The translations under genes were made by a program, and so were the position numbers. Below the pieces are notes generated by a model, which saw only the letters and a list, made by a program, of their open reading frames with translations, had not been told where the DNA came from and searched no databases. Shown here in pieces: positions 34,541-43,803 of a stretch of 64,000 nucleotides of DNA. The DNA is taken from positions 1 to 64,000 of the forward strand of contig NZ_JAHHZN010000019.1 of NCBI RefSeq assembly GCF_018760735.1, given 5' to 3'. Numbering within the stretch: position 1 is the stretch's first letter; the number at the start of each line of letters is the position of its first letter. Origin of the DNA: Hymenobacter piscis (lineage in GTDB: Bacteria > Bacteroidota > Bacteroidia > Cytophagales > Hymenobacteraceae).

Positions 34541-34680
34541 AACGCTAATCGAAATAAACGAAATAAAGATTTCCCAAACCGGTCAATTAGTAAATGATAC
34601 ATCTATGAAGAGGGCGGAAGGTAAACGAGGCCTGTTCGGGCGAAGAAGGGTTTCCAAATACATGAAATCCAGGGACAAGG

Positions 34681-35163
34681 CTAGTGTTTGAAGTTCGTTT
34701 TTGGATATGCTATGTGATAGGCAGGTGGAAGCAAGCTATTGAGCCGCACACAGAAGGAGAAGAAGAACCCGACCTTTGCGTTACCAACTTTAGTTGCCTT
34801 CGTATGGCGGCCTTTTACAAGACTGACGTCATACTCAGCATGATGCCCTATGCTTGAGGGGCGGTTATAGGTAGGGCGGATAGCCGACAGATAAGTCTTA
34901 TCCATTGAAGAAAGGAGCCAATCACGCTCCTGTGAACTTATTCGTCGGGCAAAAGCTGTATCAGCACAGCCCTCCACCAATAGATCTGCTACATGAACCT
35001 TGATCGAATCGGAGGTGATGATGTACTGACGGTGCTGGCCCAAGTATATCGTTTCGCGCACACATAGCTGGGTAACACGTTGAGGCTTGGGAGCAGCTCC
35101 CTTCCCTTGGACTTGCATCCAGTAACTAGCTGAGAAGAATAGGGCAGCACAGAGAAGCTTCAT
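34681..35163 (-). CDS. Hypothetical secreted protein
   Basis: From ATG 35163 the protein has 160 residues beginning MKLLCAALFFSASYWMQVQG, a signal-peptide-like segment; an alternative ATG at 35178 adds five residues. After the signal there is no known domain. The middle contains RETIYLGQHRQYIITSDSIKVHV, which looks like a beta-rich sensor- or lipocalin-like strand pattern, and the C-terminal part is basic. It lies inside the material that interrupts the HAD gene, between an orphan antitoxin and another hypothetical gene. Function unknown. Confidence 0.5.
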   Translation of the reverse strand: MKLLCAALFFSASYWMQVQGKGAAPKPQRVTQLCVRETIYLGQHRQYIITSDSIKVHVADLLVEGCADTAFARRISSQERDWLLSSMDKTYLSAIRPTYNRPSSIGHHAEYDVSLVKGRHTKATKVGNAKVGFFFSFCVRLNSLLPPAYHIAYPKTNFKH

Positions 35164-35327
35164 CTTACTAAGGTACACGGGAGCTGAATGGTGACCTGTT
35201 CCTTACGCTCCCACTCAGGTTGAACAGGCTACTCGTTCAGCGAAACGGTCGAAAGCTAAATGCGCTATGTTCAGAGCGTTATTTAGGCAGCGTTGGCGGC
35301 GCGCAACAGGGTCCGTACTTTACTTGA

Positions 35328-35651
35328 ATGACAGCGAAAGAATCGGTGCTACAGCTCTTGGAACAGACCCCGCATCCGTTGGCAAGCGCGGGGCTCTCGC
35401 TCGTTACTCAACACCCGCATTCCTTCACTTCCGGGCTCGAAGCAAGGGCTTATATCCACGGGCTCTACCGCTTCCGACTGGAACAGGCGCAGGAGACCGG
35501 CGCGTTTTATGAGGGGTTACCTGAGCTGGTGAAAAACCTGGCCCGCCTGGAGGCGCACCAGGTGCGGCTGAGCACGTTAACCCTCGGGTCGGGAGCTGAT
35601 TTTGCCGTTTTGAAGGACCCTGCCATCACGGAAATTATAGGCTACCTGTAA
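35328..35651 (+). CDS. Hypothetical protein, 107 residues
   Basis: A small soluble protein starting MTAKESVLQLLEQTPHPLA with a helical body (EARAYIHGLYRFRLEQAQET; LVKNLARLEAHQVRLSTLTL) and a conserved-looking end LKDPAITEIIGYL. I do not recognise the family. It has no signal or membrane segment. It lies inside the DNA that splits the HAD gene and is transcribed opposite to the preceding hypothetical secreted protein, with about 150 bases between the two starts. Confidence 0.45.
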   Translation: MTAKESVLQLLEQTPHPLASAGLSLVTQHPHSFTSGLEARAYIHGLYRFRLEQAQETGAFYEGLPELVKNLARLEAHQVRLSTLTLGSGADFAVLKDPAITEIIGYL

Positions 35652-35754
35652 AGACCCTAGTTCAGGAAAACGGTGATTTGGGTAGGTAGTGACTTGCAGC
35701 TACGTATGCAAAAGGCTGGGGAAGGCTTAACGTAATTTTTCCCCCCCCCGCTGC

Positions 35755-36252
35755 TGTAAAAAGGCCGACCGGTTTACGGCCGCCGAGATGGGTGCGCTGG
35801 CCGTGCAGAAGGATCAGCGCTACCAGGATGCCTTCCGACCCCACCTGCAGCTGCTGCCAGGCCTGGCCAATTTCCTGCCCCGGGGCCACCAGCGCGGCGT
35901 ACCGATGGGCATTGGCTCGGCGGCCATTCCGTTCAATATTGATTTTGTGCTCAACAACCTCAACCTGCGCCCCTACTTCCCGGTGGTCATCTCGGCCGAT
36001 GACGTGACGCGAAGCAAGCCCCACCCCGAAACGTTCCTGAAAGCCGCTGCCCAACTGGGCATCCCCGCCTCCGATTGCCTCATTCGAGGACGTGCCCAAG
36101 GGCGTGGAAGCCGCCCGCAACGCGGGTATGTCGGCCGTGGTGCTCACCACCCCCACATCGCCCTCGAATTTGCCGACTTGCCCAACGTGCTGCACTGTGC
36201 CCCAGACTTCACCGCCCCATTCATGACCACCCTGCTGCCAGCGGCCTTCTAA
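35755..36252 (+). pseudogene. HAD-family phosphatase/phosphoglucomutase, C-terminal part
   Basis: The frame gives RFTAAEMGALAVQKDQRYQD, LLPGLANFL, GVPMGIGSAAIPFNIDFVL, then SADDVTRSKPHPETFLKAA, motifs II and III of beta-phosphoglucomutase-like enzymes. After ASDCLI it slips: FEDVPKGVEAARNAGM (motif IV) is present only in a different frame, and the end ALEFADLPNVLHCAPDF returns to the first frame. There is no N-terminal part here; it is found 1.8 kb upstream at 33904. The gene is broken by insertion and by two indels. Upstream of the junction is a run of nine or ten C residues. Confidence 0.75.
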
Positions 36253-36262
36253 CGGCACCCCC

Positions 36263-38320
36263 TTATTTGCCCACCGTTACCTCCGCCGGACGCCGGGAAA
36301 TCAGCTCCACGTCGGTGAGGTGCTGGGGAAACCAGACGGTCATTTCGCCCTTACCGCGGTTGGCCCAGGCATAGTACGGAATGGCCGTGAGCGTCTGGCG
36401 GGTGGTGCTGATGCTATAATTGGCGGCATCGATCTGCACGGCGGGCACGGGGGCAGTGAGTTGCATGATGCCGTTGAGCATATCGGGCTGCCAGCGGGCC
36501 GCGAAGGTGGTAACGGCCGGCACGATGAGGTTGCTGGCTTTGCCGCCGTTGTCCTTCCACTCGGCGCAGTACACGAGCGGACCGCGTTGCAGGGCTATTT
36601 TGCCCTGGTCGGCCGGCACCTGGGAGCTGGCTACTACCTGGCGCACTTCCATCGGCAGCAGCACTTCTACCACATCGCCCGGGCGCCACTTGCGACTGAG
36701 CACGGCGTAGCCGCGGCGGGTAACGTAGCTGACGGGCCGGCTGTTGATGCTTACGCTGATGTTTGCCTGGGCTGGCGCGGCGAAGCGGTATAGATCGGAG
36801 GGTATAGCCTCATCCTGCGCCCAACCCGGCAGGCGCACCAGCAGGTTGAAATCGGTGGGAGAAGCCGGGCTGACGGTGAATTTCAGCTGGCCTTCCCAGG
36901 GATAGTTGTTTTGCTGGATGATGCGTACGGCCGTGCGATTCACCATCAGGTTGGTGGTGCCGCTGATGAACAGATTGGCGTACACGTCGCGGCCGTTCTG
37001 GGCGTATACGTAGCCGGGCAAGGAGGGCATCAGGCGGGCCAGGTTGGTGGGGCAGCACGAGCAGTCGAACCAGCCGGCGCGCTGGGGCTCGGTCTGGGGG
37101 AAGCTCGTGCTGCTTCTGATCTGCATGGCGTTGGAGTAGAAGAATGATTTTCCATCGAGACCCACGCCCGAAATCAACCCGTTGTAGAGCACTTTCTCCA
37201 GCACGTCCACGTATTTGGCGTCGCCGTGGAGCTGAAACATGCGCTGGTTCCAGTACACGTTGGCCACGGCGGCGCAGGTTTCGTTGTAGGCCGTGGTGTT
37301 GGGCAGCTCGTAATTGGCCCCGAATCGTTCCCCGCCTGGTACCGCGCCGGTGCCGCCCGTCACGTACATTTTCCGGCTCACCATGTTCTGCCAGATGCTG
37401 TCCACGGCCAGCAGCAGGGCCTGGTTGCCGGTGAGGGCAGCCACGTCGGCCATAGCCGAGTAGAGGTACTCGGCGCGCACGGCGTGGCCCTCGGCTTCGC
37501 GCTGGGCCACCACGGGCTTATCGTCCTGCCAGTAGGAGCCGTTGCGCCAGGGGTCCGGACTTTGGGGGTCGTAGCCGTCGTACTGGCCGCGCTGGTCGAG
37601 AAAGAACTTGGCCGTAGTCAGGTACTTGGCTTCGCCGGTCACGCGGTAGAGCTTCACGAGGCCCATCTCCACGATTTCGTGGCCGGGCGCTACGTTGCGC
37701 TTGCCGGGGCCGAACACGGCGCACACCAAGTCGGCGTTTTGGAGGGCGATAGTGAGCAGGCTGCGCTTGCCGGTGGCCTCGTAATGGGCCACGGCGGCCT
37801 CGTAGAGGTGGCCGGCGTTGTAGAGCTCGTGGCTCAGCTCGCGCTCCTTTACCCAGCGCTCCGGTCCGGCCCAGGCGTGCGGATGCGCGGGGTCGATGGT
37901 CCGGGCCGTGTAAAGGTAGCCGTCGGGTTCCTGGGCGGCGGCCACCTTGGCAATGAGCGCGTCCAGGTACTGGTCCAGCTGCTCGTCGGGGTAAAGCCGG
38001 AGCGAATACGAGGCTCCCTCAATCGTTTTGTAGATGTCGGTGTCGTCAAAGGGGAAGATGGTGGCGAATTTCCCCGTGCGGGCCGCCGCCATCTCAAAGT
38101 TTTTGACCCGATTGGTGGCTTCGCACCGCTGAAATGAGGCCGGAATGGTCACTTCGGTGTTGGTTTTGAGGCGCGGCAGCCAGAAGTTATCGGCCAGCTG
38201 CACCCGCGTAAACGACACGGCCCGGATGGGGTAATCGGAGCGGGGCAGGGCCTGGCCCCGGGCGGGCCCGGCCAGGTGCAGCAGGGCCGCAAAGCCCAGG
38301 GGAAGCAGTATCTTTTTCAT
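36263..38320 (-). CDS. GH127 beta-L-arabinofuranosidase-like protein
   Basis: A 685-residue exported protein (signal ending GPARGQ) with the (alpha/alpha)6 barrel of GH127. The zinc-site residues known from HypBA1 are visible: Glu and Cys in AYNETCAAVANV and the Cys pair in DCSCCPTNLARL; other family blocks are LSHELYNAGHLYEAAVAHYE, YVTGGTGA and QRGPLVYCAEW. GH127 enzymes remove beta-L-arabinofuranose, for example from rhamnogalacturonan-II or hydroxyproline-linked chains, so it widens the range of arabinose linkages the locus can use. It follows the GH43-lectin gene by 160 bases and converges on the broken HAD gene. Confidence 0.9.
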   Translation of the reverse strand: MKKILLPLGFAALLHLAGPARGQALPRSDYPIRAVSFTRVQLADNFWLPRLKTNTEVTIPASFQRCEATNRVKNFEMAAARTGKFATIFPFDDTDIYKTIEGASYSLRLYPDEQLDQYLDALIAKVAAAQEPDGYLYTARTIDPAHPHAWAGPERWVKERELSHELYNAGHLYEAAVAHYEATGKRSLLTIALQNADLVCAVFGPGKRNVAPGHEIVEMGLVKLYRVTGEAKYLTTAKFFLDQRGQYDGYDPQSPDPWRNGSYWQDDKPVVAQREAEGHAVRAEYLYSAMADVAALTGNQALLLAVDSIWQNMVSRKMYVTGGTGAVPGGERFGANYELPNTTAYNETCAAVANVYWNQRMFQLHGDAKYVDVLEKVLYNGLISGVGLDGKSFFYSNAMQIRSSTSFPQTEPQRAGWFDCSCCPTNLARLMPSLPGYVYAQNGRDVYANLFISGTTNLMVNRTAVRIIQQNNYPWEGQLKFTVSPASPTDFNLLVRLPGWAQDEAIPSDLYRFAAPAQANISVSINSRPVSYVTRRGYAVLSRKWRPGDVVEVLLPMEVRQVVASSQVPADQGKIALQRGPLVYCAEWKDNGGKASNLIVPAVTTFAARWQPDMLNGIMQLTAPVPAVQIDAANYSISTTRQTLTAIPYYAWANRGKGEMTVWFPQHLTDVELISRRPAEVTVGK

Positions 38321-38480
38321 GGCAATAATGCGCTAAAGCAACAAGAAAAGTGGCCGACCGACGGTCGGGGGTGAGCACGGGGCAGTGTACGTGACGGGCG
38401 GCACCGGGGCGTCCAGCATCGGGTCCCAACCGGCAGTTGGTTGCCAGCATCCGGTATGGAAGCTGGCCGCACGTTGTGCC

Positions 38481-40235
38481 TTACTGCACCACCAGTTTCT
38501 GGGAGTAGCTACCTTGGGCGCCCTGCACGTGCAGCAAGTAGAGGCCGGCGCGCAGGTTTGCCTGCACGGGCAGCGTGGAGCGGCCAGTGCTGGTGGCAGT
38601 GTACACCACCCGGCCCTGCCCGTCGGTGAGAGTAAGCCGGACGGGGCCGGTGGTCAGCTCAGCGGCCAGCGCCACCACGAAGCGACCCTGGGTGACGGGG
38701 TTTGGAAAGGCGTTGAACAGGGCGGCTTTGGGGGCCTGTGCGGCCAGCACGCGGGCGGCGGTAGCCGGGGCAATGGTCCACTTCTGGCAGTTGTTGCCGA
38801 GGTAGTCGTAGAGGGCCAGTTGCACGCCGGCTGTGCCGGAGCAGGCGGGCACTTCCACCACGCGGTTGCCATTCATGGAAGCCAGCACGTAGCTGCCGCC
38901 GCTGGCCCGCTCCACTTTGAAGCGCTGGTTGGCCGCTCCGCTGTAGGGATAGAGGTTTAGTTTCGCGCCGTTGTTGGGGTTATTGCCCAACACATCGGCC
39001 GCCAGGCCCGCCCCTACGGCCGAGGTAATCTTATATTCCCCGTTGCCCACCGGCGTTAGGTTCCATTGCTGGCAGTTGAGGCCGGCAGCGGTGCCCTGGG
39101 CAATGGCCTGGTTCTGAGCCCCGGTGCAGCCCCAGGAATCCCAGACCAGGCCGTTGCTTAGGTTGCGCAGGGTGTAGCGGCCGGCGGCCACCCAGTCGCG
39201 GGTGATGAAGGGCCAGGCGGCCCCGTCCCAGCCCAAGTTGCCCACACTCAGGCGGGCGCGGCCGTTCTGGTTGCGGTCGTAGTAGTGGTGGGTGAGGTAG
39301 TTGGCCCCGCCCTCCTGAAACAGGCCCACGTGGCCCGGCCCCACGTAGTTGCCGCTGGTGGCCAGCAGCGTGGTGCCGCCGTTGCGGTTCAGGTCCACCC
39401 CGTTGCGGTCGTAATAGGGGCCGGTGATGCTGGTGGCGCGGCCCACCTGAATATAGTAGGTGCTACTGGCGCCCTGGCAGCAGGCACCCTTGTTGATGAA
39501 CAGGTAGTAATAGCTGCCGTTGCGCACGATGTAGGGCGCCTCGCTGCCGCTGTTATTGCGCGTCACGCCGTCGGCGGCCAGGTTGCCAGCCAGCCAGTAG
39601 AAGCTGCTGCCCGAGCGTTTGCCGGTGCTGCCATCGAGCTTCAGCAGGCCGATGCCCTTGGAAAACGAGCCATAGCTCATCCAGAGCCCGCCGCTGGCAT
39701 CGGTAGTCACGGCCGGGTCGATGGCGTTGATGGCGCTGCTGTTGGTGGTCGATACGATTTCGCCCTGGTCCACCCAGCGGTAGTTGGGGCTGGTGGGGTC
39801 GAGGGTGACGTTGGTGGCCAGCCCAATGGTGGATACCCGCGAGCCGAACGTGGAAACGGAGTAGTAAAGATAGAACTTGCCGTTGCGGTACACGCACTCC
39901 GGGGCCCAGAAGTCGCCCGAGAAGCCCGGCACCTTGCCGCTAATCCAGCTCGGATACTCGTTGCGGTTGAACACCGGCCGGGTGCCCGACTGCCACGTCA
40001 CAAGGTCGTCGGAATACATGCCGTAGATACCGATGCCGGTGGTGAACACCCAATATCGGTTGCCGTCTTTCACAATGCTCGACGGATCGTGACAGTTGTC
40101 GTTGCCCTGGAGGGCGAAGGCGGCCGGGACAGCACTCAGTAACCCTGCTAGCAGGGTCAGCAGGCGCAGGGCGCGGAAGAGGACGGGGCGGCCGGCCCGG
40201 TCAGGGCGCGGCGCGGGGAGCAAGGTAGTGTTCAA
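38481..40235 (-). CDS. GH43 arabinanase with ricin-type lectin and T9SS tail (paralogue 1)
   Basis: Start set at TTG 40235, which gives a normal signal peptide (LLTLLAGLLSAVPAAFA); an upstream GTG at 40310 would put the start inside a terminator hairpin. Domains: GH43 endo-arabinanase propeller (about 45-365: NCHDPSSIVKDG, GDFWAPECVYRNGKFYLYYS, INAIDPAVTTDASG, GSEAPYIVRNGSYYY, GPGHVGLF), a ricin-type beta-trefoil (about 370-490, with CQQWNL and CQKWTI), and a C-terminal type IX secretion sorting domain ending GLYLLHVQGAQGSYSQKLVV. Secreted or cell-surface cleavage of arabinan. The same architecture occurs at 47751. No operator is visible directly upstream. Confidence 0.88.
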   Translation of the reverse strand: MNTTLLPAPRPDRAGRPVLFRALRLLTLLAGLLSAVPAAFALQGNDNCHDPSSIVKDGNRYWVFTTGIGIYGMYSDDLVTWQSGTRPVFNRNEYPSWISGKVPGFSGDFWAPECVYRNGKFYLYYSVSTFGSRVSTIGLATNVTLDPTSPNYRWVDQGEIVSTTNSSAINAIDPAVTTDASGGLWMSYGSFSKGIGLLKLDGSTGKRSGSSFYWLAGNLAADGVTRNNSGSEAPYIVRNGSYYYLFINKGACCQGASSTYYIQVGRATSITGPYYDRNGVDLNRNGGTTLLATSGNYVGPGHVGLFQEGGANYLTHHYYDRNQNGRARLSVGNLGWDGAAWPFITRDWVAAGRYTLRNLSNGLVWDSWGCTGAQNQAIAQGTAAGLNCQQWNLTPVGNGEYKITSAVGAGLAADVLGNNPNNGAKLNLYPYSGAANQRFKVERASGGSYVLASMNGNRVVEVPACSGTAGVQLALYDYLGNNCQKWTIAPATAARVLAAQAPKAALFNAFPNPVTQGRFVVALAAELTTGPVRLTLTDGQGRVVYTATSTGRSTLPVQANLRAGLYLLHVQGAQGSYSQKLVVQ

Positions 40236-40286
40236 GGTTGTGGAAATTAGGGATGGAAAACACGGAACGGGTATTCGGAAAATTGA

Positions 40287-40319
40287 ACCGGGGACGTGAA
40301 AAAGCTTCACGCCCCCGGT
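40287..40319 (-). terminator. Terminator after the symporter gene
   Basis: ACCGGGGACGTGAA and TTCACGCCCCCGGT form a 13-of-14 bp stem around AAAGC. It lies about 85 bases after the symporter stop on the minus strand, before the GH43-lectin gene, and argues against a GTG start at 40310 for that gene. Confidence 0.6.
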
Positions 40320-40403
40320 TTGGCACTGGCAGCCACCGCGTGGGCGGTGGGCGCGGCAACTTGCTTTCAGTAATAGCTCAAAAAGAACAGCAAAGGCAGG
40401 CGG

Positions 40404-42104
40404 TTACCAGAACTTCACGTACAGCGCCATCAGCAGCAGCATAATGATGGCAATGAGCGCCATCGTCTGGCGGCTGACACGGAACATGGAGGCATTGAGC
40501 TGGATGGCGCGGGCATTCACCACCGGTCCGGCCAGGCTGGTGCCAATCATCAGCAGCATGGTGATGGCGAAAGAGAGGCCCATGCAGATCAGAAAGGGGA
40601 TTTCGAACGTGCCCCGGCCATTGGGGAAAGCCGTGTAAAGCAGCGTTTCGTGGCCCAGCGTTTCGGGGGCATAATTGTTGAAGAACACCGACAGCGCAAA
40701 GCCTGCTAGAATGCCCACGATGCCAGCTGTGGCCGTGGTGCGCTTCCAGAACATGCCCAGCAGGAACACCGCCAGAATGCCAGGCGAAATGAAGCCCGTG
40801 TACTTTTGAATGAACTGGAAGCCACCTTCGCCTCCGATGCCCAGCAAATCCTGCCAGGTAAAGCCCACGCTCAGCACAATGGCGGCCAGAATGGTCAGCC
40901 GGCCCACCCACACCTGCTTCTTCTCCGAAGCCTCGGGCGCCAGGTAGCGCTTGTAGATATCGAGGGTAAAAATGGTCGAAATCGAGTTCACCTTGCCTGC
41001 CAGCGAGGCCACGATGGCCGCCGTGAGGGCCGCCATGCTCAGGCCCTTGAGGCCGTTGGGCAGGAAGGTGAGAATGGCCGAGTACGCATTATCGGAGTTG
41101 AAGGCGCCGGTGCTCGACATTTCGGCCTGGAGGCTGCCGTTTTGGTAGAGCACGTAAGCCGCAATGCCGGGCAGCATTACAATCACGGGCATCATCAGCT
41201 TGAGCAAACCGGCGAACAGGATGCCGGTGCGGGCGGTGGGCAAATCGGCGCCGAGGGCGCGCTGGGTGATGTACTGGTTGCAGCCCCAGTAGTTGAGGTT
41301 CACAATCCACTGGCCGGCCAAGTACATGGCAATGCCGGGCAGAGCCAGGTAATTATCCACCTGGGGCTGGGGCGTGCCGGCCGTGGGCTTGGCAAAAATC
41401 ATGTGGAAGTGGTCGGGTGCCTTGTCCATGAGGGCGTTGAAACCCGAAATAGCCCCGCCCCCGAGGCCGAACTTCTCACTCACCAGGCTCAGGGCAATGT
41501 AGGTCGTCACGAGGCCGCCCACTACCAGCACCACTACCTGCACCACGTCGGTGTAGCCGACCACCTTCATGCCGCCAATGGAAATCAGCAGGGCAAACAG
41601 GGCCAGCAGAATGATGATGGTGTGGAAACTGTCGCCGCCGACGAGGTTGCTCAGGGCCAGCGCCCCCAGGTACAGGATGGAGGTCAGGTTGACCAGCACG
41701 TACAGGAAGAGCCAGAAAATGCTCATAATCAGGCTCAGCGTGGCGTTGTAGCGCTGCTCCAGAAACTGCGGCATCGTGAAGATTTTGTTTTTTAGGTACA
41801 CCGGCATAAAGAACACGGCCACCAGAATCAGCACCACGGCCGCCACCCACTCGTAGGCGGCCACGGCCACGCCCACCTTAAAGCCCGAGCCCGACATGCC
41901 GATGAACTGCTCGGCCGAGATGTTGGAGGCAATCATACTCGCCCCAATGGCCCACCAGGTGAGAGAACCCTCGGCCAGGAAGTAGTCTTTAGTGCTTTGT
42001 TCGGCTTTCTGCTTGCTCTTATAGATGTAAAAACCGTAGGCCGATACCCCGATTAAGTACACAAAAAAGACCAGTAGGTCCAGCGTAGTAAGGTTATTAC
42101 GCAT
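40404..42104 (-). CDS. Sodium/sugar symporter (SSS family)
   Basis: A 566-residue membrane protein with about 14 hydrophobic segments, as in vSGLT-type transporters. Family blocks: FFLAEGSLTWWAIGASMIAS and NISAEQFIGMSGSGF (TM1 sodium and substrate region), NYWGCNQYITQRALGA, AALTAAIVASLAGKVNSIST. It imports a monosaccharide with sodium; position between araA and arabinanase genes makes L-arabinose the likely substrate. The start ATG is 138 bases after the araA stop, and a terminator follows its own stop, so it is probably the last gene of the arabinose operon. Confidence 0.88.
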   Translation of the reverse strand: MRNNLTTLDLLVFFVYLIGVSAYGFYIYKSKQKAEQSTKDYFLAEGSLTWWAIGASMIASNISAEQFIGMSGSGFKVGVAVAAYEWVAAVVLILVAVFFMPVYLKNKIFTMPQFLEQRYNATLSLIMSIFWLFLYVLVNLTSILYLGALALSNLVGGDSFHTIIILLALFALLISIGGMKVVGYTDVVQVVVLVVGGLVTTYIALSLVSEKFGLGGGAISGFNALMDKAPDHFHMIFAKPTAGTPQPQVDNYLALPGIAMYLAGQWIVNLNYWGCNQYITQRALGADLPTARTGILFAGLLKLMMPVIVMLPGIAAYVLYQNGSLQAEMSSTGAFNSDNAYSAILTFLPNGLKGLSMAALTAAIVASLAGKVNSISTIFTLDIYKRYLAPEASEKKQVWVGRLTILAAIVLSVGFTWQDLLGIGGEGGFQFIQKYTGFISPGILAVFLLGMFWKRTTATAGIVGILAGFALSVFFNNYAPETLGHETLLYTAFPNGRGTFEIPFLICMGLSFAITMLLMIGTSLAGPVVNARAIQLNASMFRVSRQTMALIAIIMLLLMALYVKFW

Positions 42105-42242
42105 CAGAATCGGTGGGAGAGTTTGGTGGGAATGGTGGGAGATGATGAGGTGCTAGTTGCCGGTTGGCATTGGCTATGGAAAAAGAATTACCACCAAGTC
42201 AGGGGGCGGATTGATAGTTCTTTTTCCCTGACAACTAAAAAC

Positions 42243-43733
42243 CTACCGGCTGCCGAAGGCCACTTCGTTGTAGCGCAGCTCGTTTTTGAAGGTGCGCAGG
42301 CGGGTTTCATCGTCGATGATGAGGTACTCGATGCCGGCCATTTCGGCGAAGTCTTCGAGGTACTCGGCCGTGAGGTTCTGGCTGTAGCCGGTGTGGTGGG
42401 CGCCACCGGCCAGAATCCAGGCCGCAACGCCGGTTTTCAGGTCGGGCTTCACCTTCCAGAGCACGCGGGCTACGGGCAGCTTGGGCAGGTCGTGCTCGGG
42501 TGCCACGGCTTCCACCTCATTCACAATCAGGCGGAAGCGGTGCCCCAGGTCCACGATGGTGGCGTTGAGGGCCGGGCCGGCGGGGCAGTTGAACACCAGG
42601 CGGGCCGGGTCGGCTTTACCACCAATGCCTAGCGGGTGCACTTCCACCTTCACGTTGCCCTCGGAAATAGTGGGGCAGATTTCCAGCATGTGGGAGCCCA
42701 GCACCAGCTCGTTGCCGGGCTGGAAGTGGTAGGTGTAGTCTTCCATGAAGGAGTTGCCGCCGGGCAGGCCCGCGCCCATCACCTTCAGGGCGCGCACCAG
42801 GGCCGCCGTTTTCCAGTCGCCTTCCCCCCCAAAGCCGTAGCCCTCGGCCATCAGGCGTTGGGTAGCAATGCCGGGCAGCTGCACCATGCCGTGCAAATCC
42901 TCGAAGGTATCGGTGAAGCCGATGGCCTTTTTGTCCTGCAGAAACCGGCGCATGCCGGCCTCTATGCGGGCCGCGTCGCGCAGGCCTTCGCGCTGGCTGC
43001 CGCCGTCCCGCAGCGAGTCGGCCAGCTCGTATTCCTGCTCGTAGGTGGCCAGCAGGGCATTTACCTGCTCCTCGGTCACCTCATTAATCACGGCTACCAA
43101 ATCGCCAATGCCGTAGGTGTTCACCTCGTAGCCAAACTGCAGCTCGGCCTGCACCTTGTCGCCCTCGGTTACGGCCACGTAGCGCATGTTGTCGCCGAAG
43201 CGCACGATGCGGCCGCCCTGCCAGTCGGCCCAGGCGCAGGCCGCGCGGGCCCAGATGCGGAGGCGCTCCTGGGCGTCGGCACTCTGCCAGTGGCCCACCA
43301 CCACCTTGCGCTTCACCCGCATGCGCGACGTGATGAAGCCAAACTCCCGGTCGCCGTGCGCCGATTGGTTGGTGTTCATGAAGTCCATGTCGATGTCGGC
43401 CCAGGGAATGTCGCGGTTGAACTGGGTGTGCAGGTGGGCCAGCGGCTTCTGCAGAATCTTCAGGCCGTTGATCCACATTTTGGCCGGCGAGAAGGTGTGC
43501 ATCCAGGCAATCAGGCCCACGCAGTTGGGGGTGGTATTGGCTTCCTGGATCAGCTGGTATATTTCGGCTGGTCCCGTCAGCACGGGCTTGTATACCACCT
43601 TAATGGGCAGCGCCGAGCCGAGGGCTTCGGCAATCTGCTGGGAGTGCCGGGCTACTTCCTCCAGAGTTTCGGGGCCGTAGAGGTGCTGGCTGCCGGTGAT
43701 AAACCAGGCTTCGTAGTGGGAAATGTCGAGCAT
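42243..43733 (-). CDS. araA: L-arabinose isomerase
   Basis: A 496-residue protein, the standard AraA length, converting L-arabinose to L-ribulose. It begins YEAWFITGSQHLYGPETLEE, the canonical AraA start. Metal-binding residues fall in GFGGEGDWKTAALVR (Glu), SFMEDYTYHF (Glu), GSHMLEICP (His) and AGGAHHTGYS (His). The araD gene ends 71 bases upstream, and the araA-araD gap contains a degenerate operator-like sequence. A short inverted repeat (GTCAGGG/CCCTGAC, 42198-42232) lies just after its stop but is too weak to call a terminator. Confidence 0.96.
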   Translation of the reverse strand: MLDISHYEAWFITGSQHLYGPETLEEVARHSQQIAEALGSALPIKVVYKPVLTGPAEIYQLIQEANTTPNCVGLIAWMHTFSPAKMWINGLKILQKPLAHLHTQFNRDIPWADIDMDFMNTNQSAHGDREFGFITSRMRVKRKVVVGHWQSADAQERLRIWARAACAWADWQGGRIVRFGDNMRYVAVTEGDKVQAELQFGYEVNTYGIGDLVAVINEVTEEQVNALLATYEQEYELADSLRDGGSQREGLRDAARIEAGMRRFLQDKKAIGFTDTFEDLHGMVQLPGIATQRLMAEGYGFGGEGDWKTAALVRALKVMGAGLPGGNSFMEDYTYHFQPGNELVLGSHMLEICPTISEGNVKVEVHPLGIGGKADPARLVFNCPAGPALNATIVDLGHRFRLIVNEVEAVAPEHDLPKLPVARVLWKVKPDLKTGVAAWILAGGAHHTGYSQNLTAEYLEDFAEMAGIEYLIIDDETRLRTFKNELRYNEVAFGSR

Positions 43734-43764
43734 GGGTGAAAGGCGAATGAAACCGGGGTGGTTT

Positions 43765-43785
43765 TAGTTAATCGATTGTGTTAAG
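43765..43785. promoter_or_regulatory. Weak operator-like site before araA
   Basis: AGTTAATCGATTGTGTTAAG keeps the TCGATTGTGT half of the arabinose operator (as read on the other strand of the consensus) but the left half is degenerate. It lies 32-52 bases before araA. It may be a low-affinity site or chance. Confidence 0.35.
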
Positions 43786-43803
43786 AGGCAAGAAGAAAGA
43801 AAA

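Noticed and set aside
40236..40310. GTG start at 40310 for the GH43-lectin gene
   Set aside because: It lies within a terminator-like hairpin and puts 25 non-signal residues before the signal peptide; TTG 40235 fits better, though the start remains uncertain.
42198..42232. GTCAGGG/CCCTGAC inverted repeat after araA as a terminator
   Set aside because: Only a 7-bp stem with a 21-base loop and no T-run; it also would cut off the symporter that probably belongs to the transcript.
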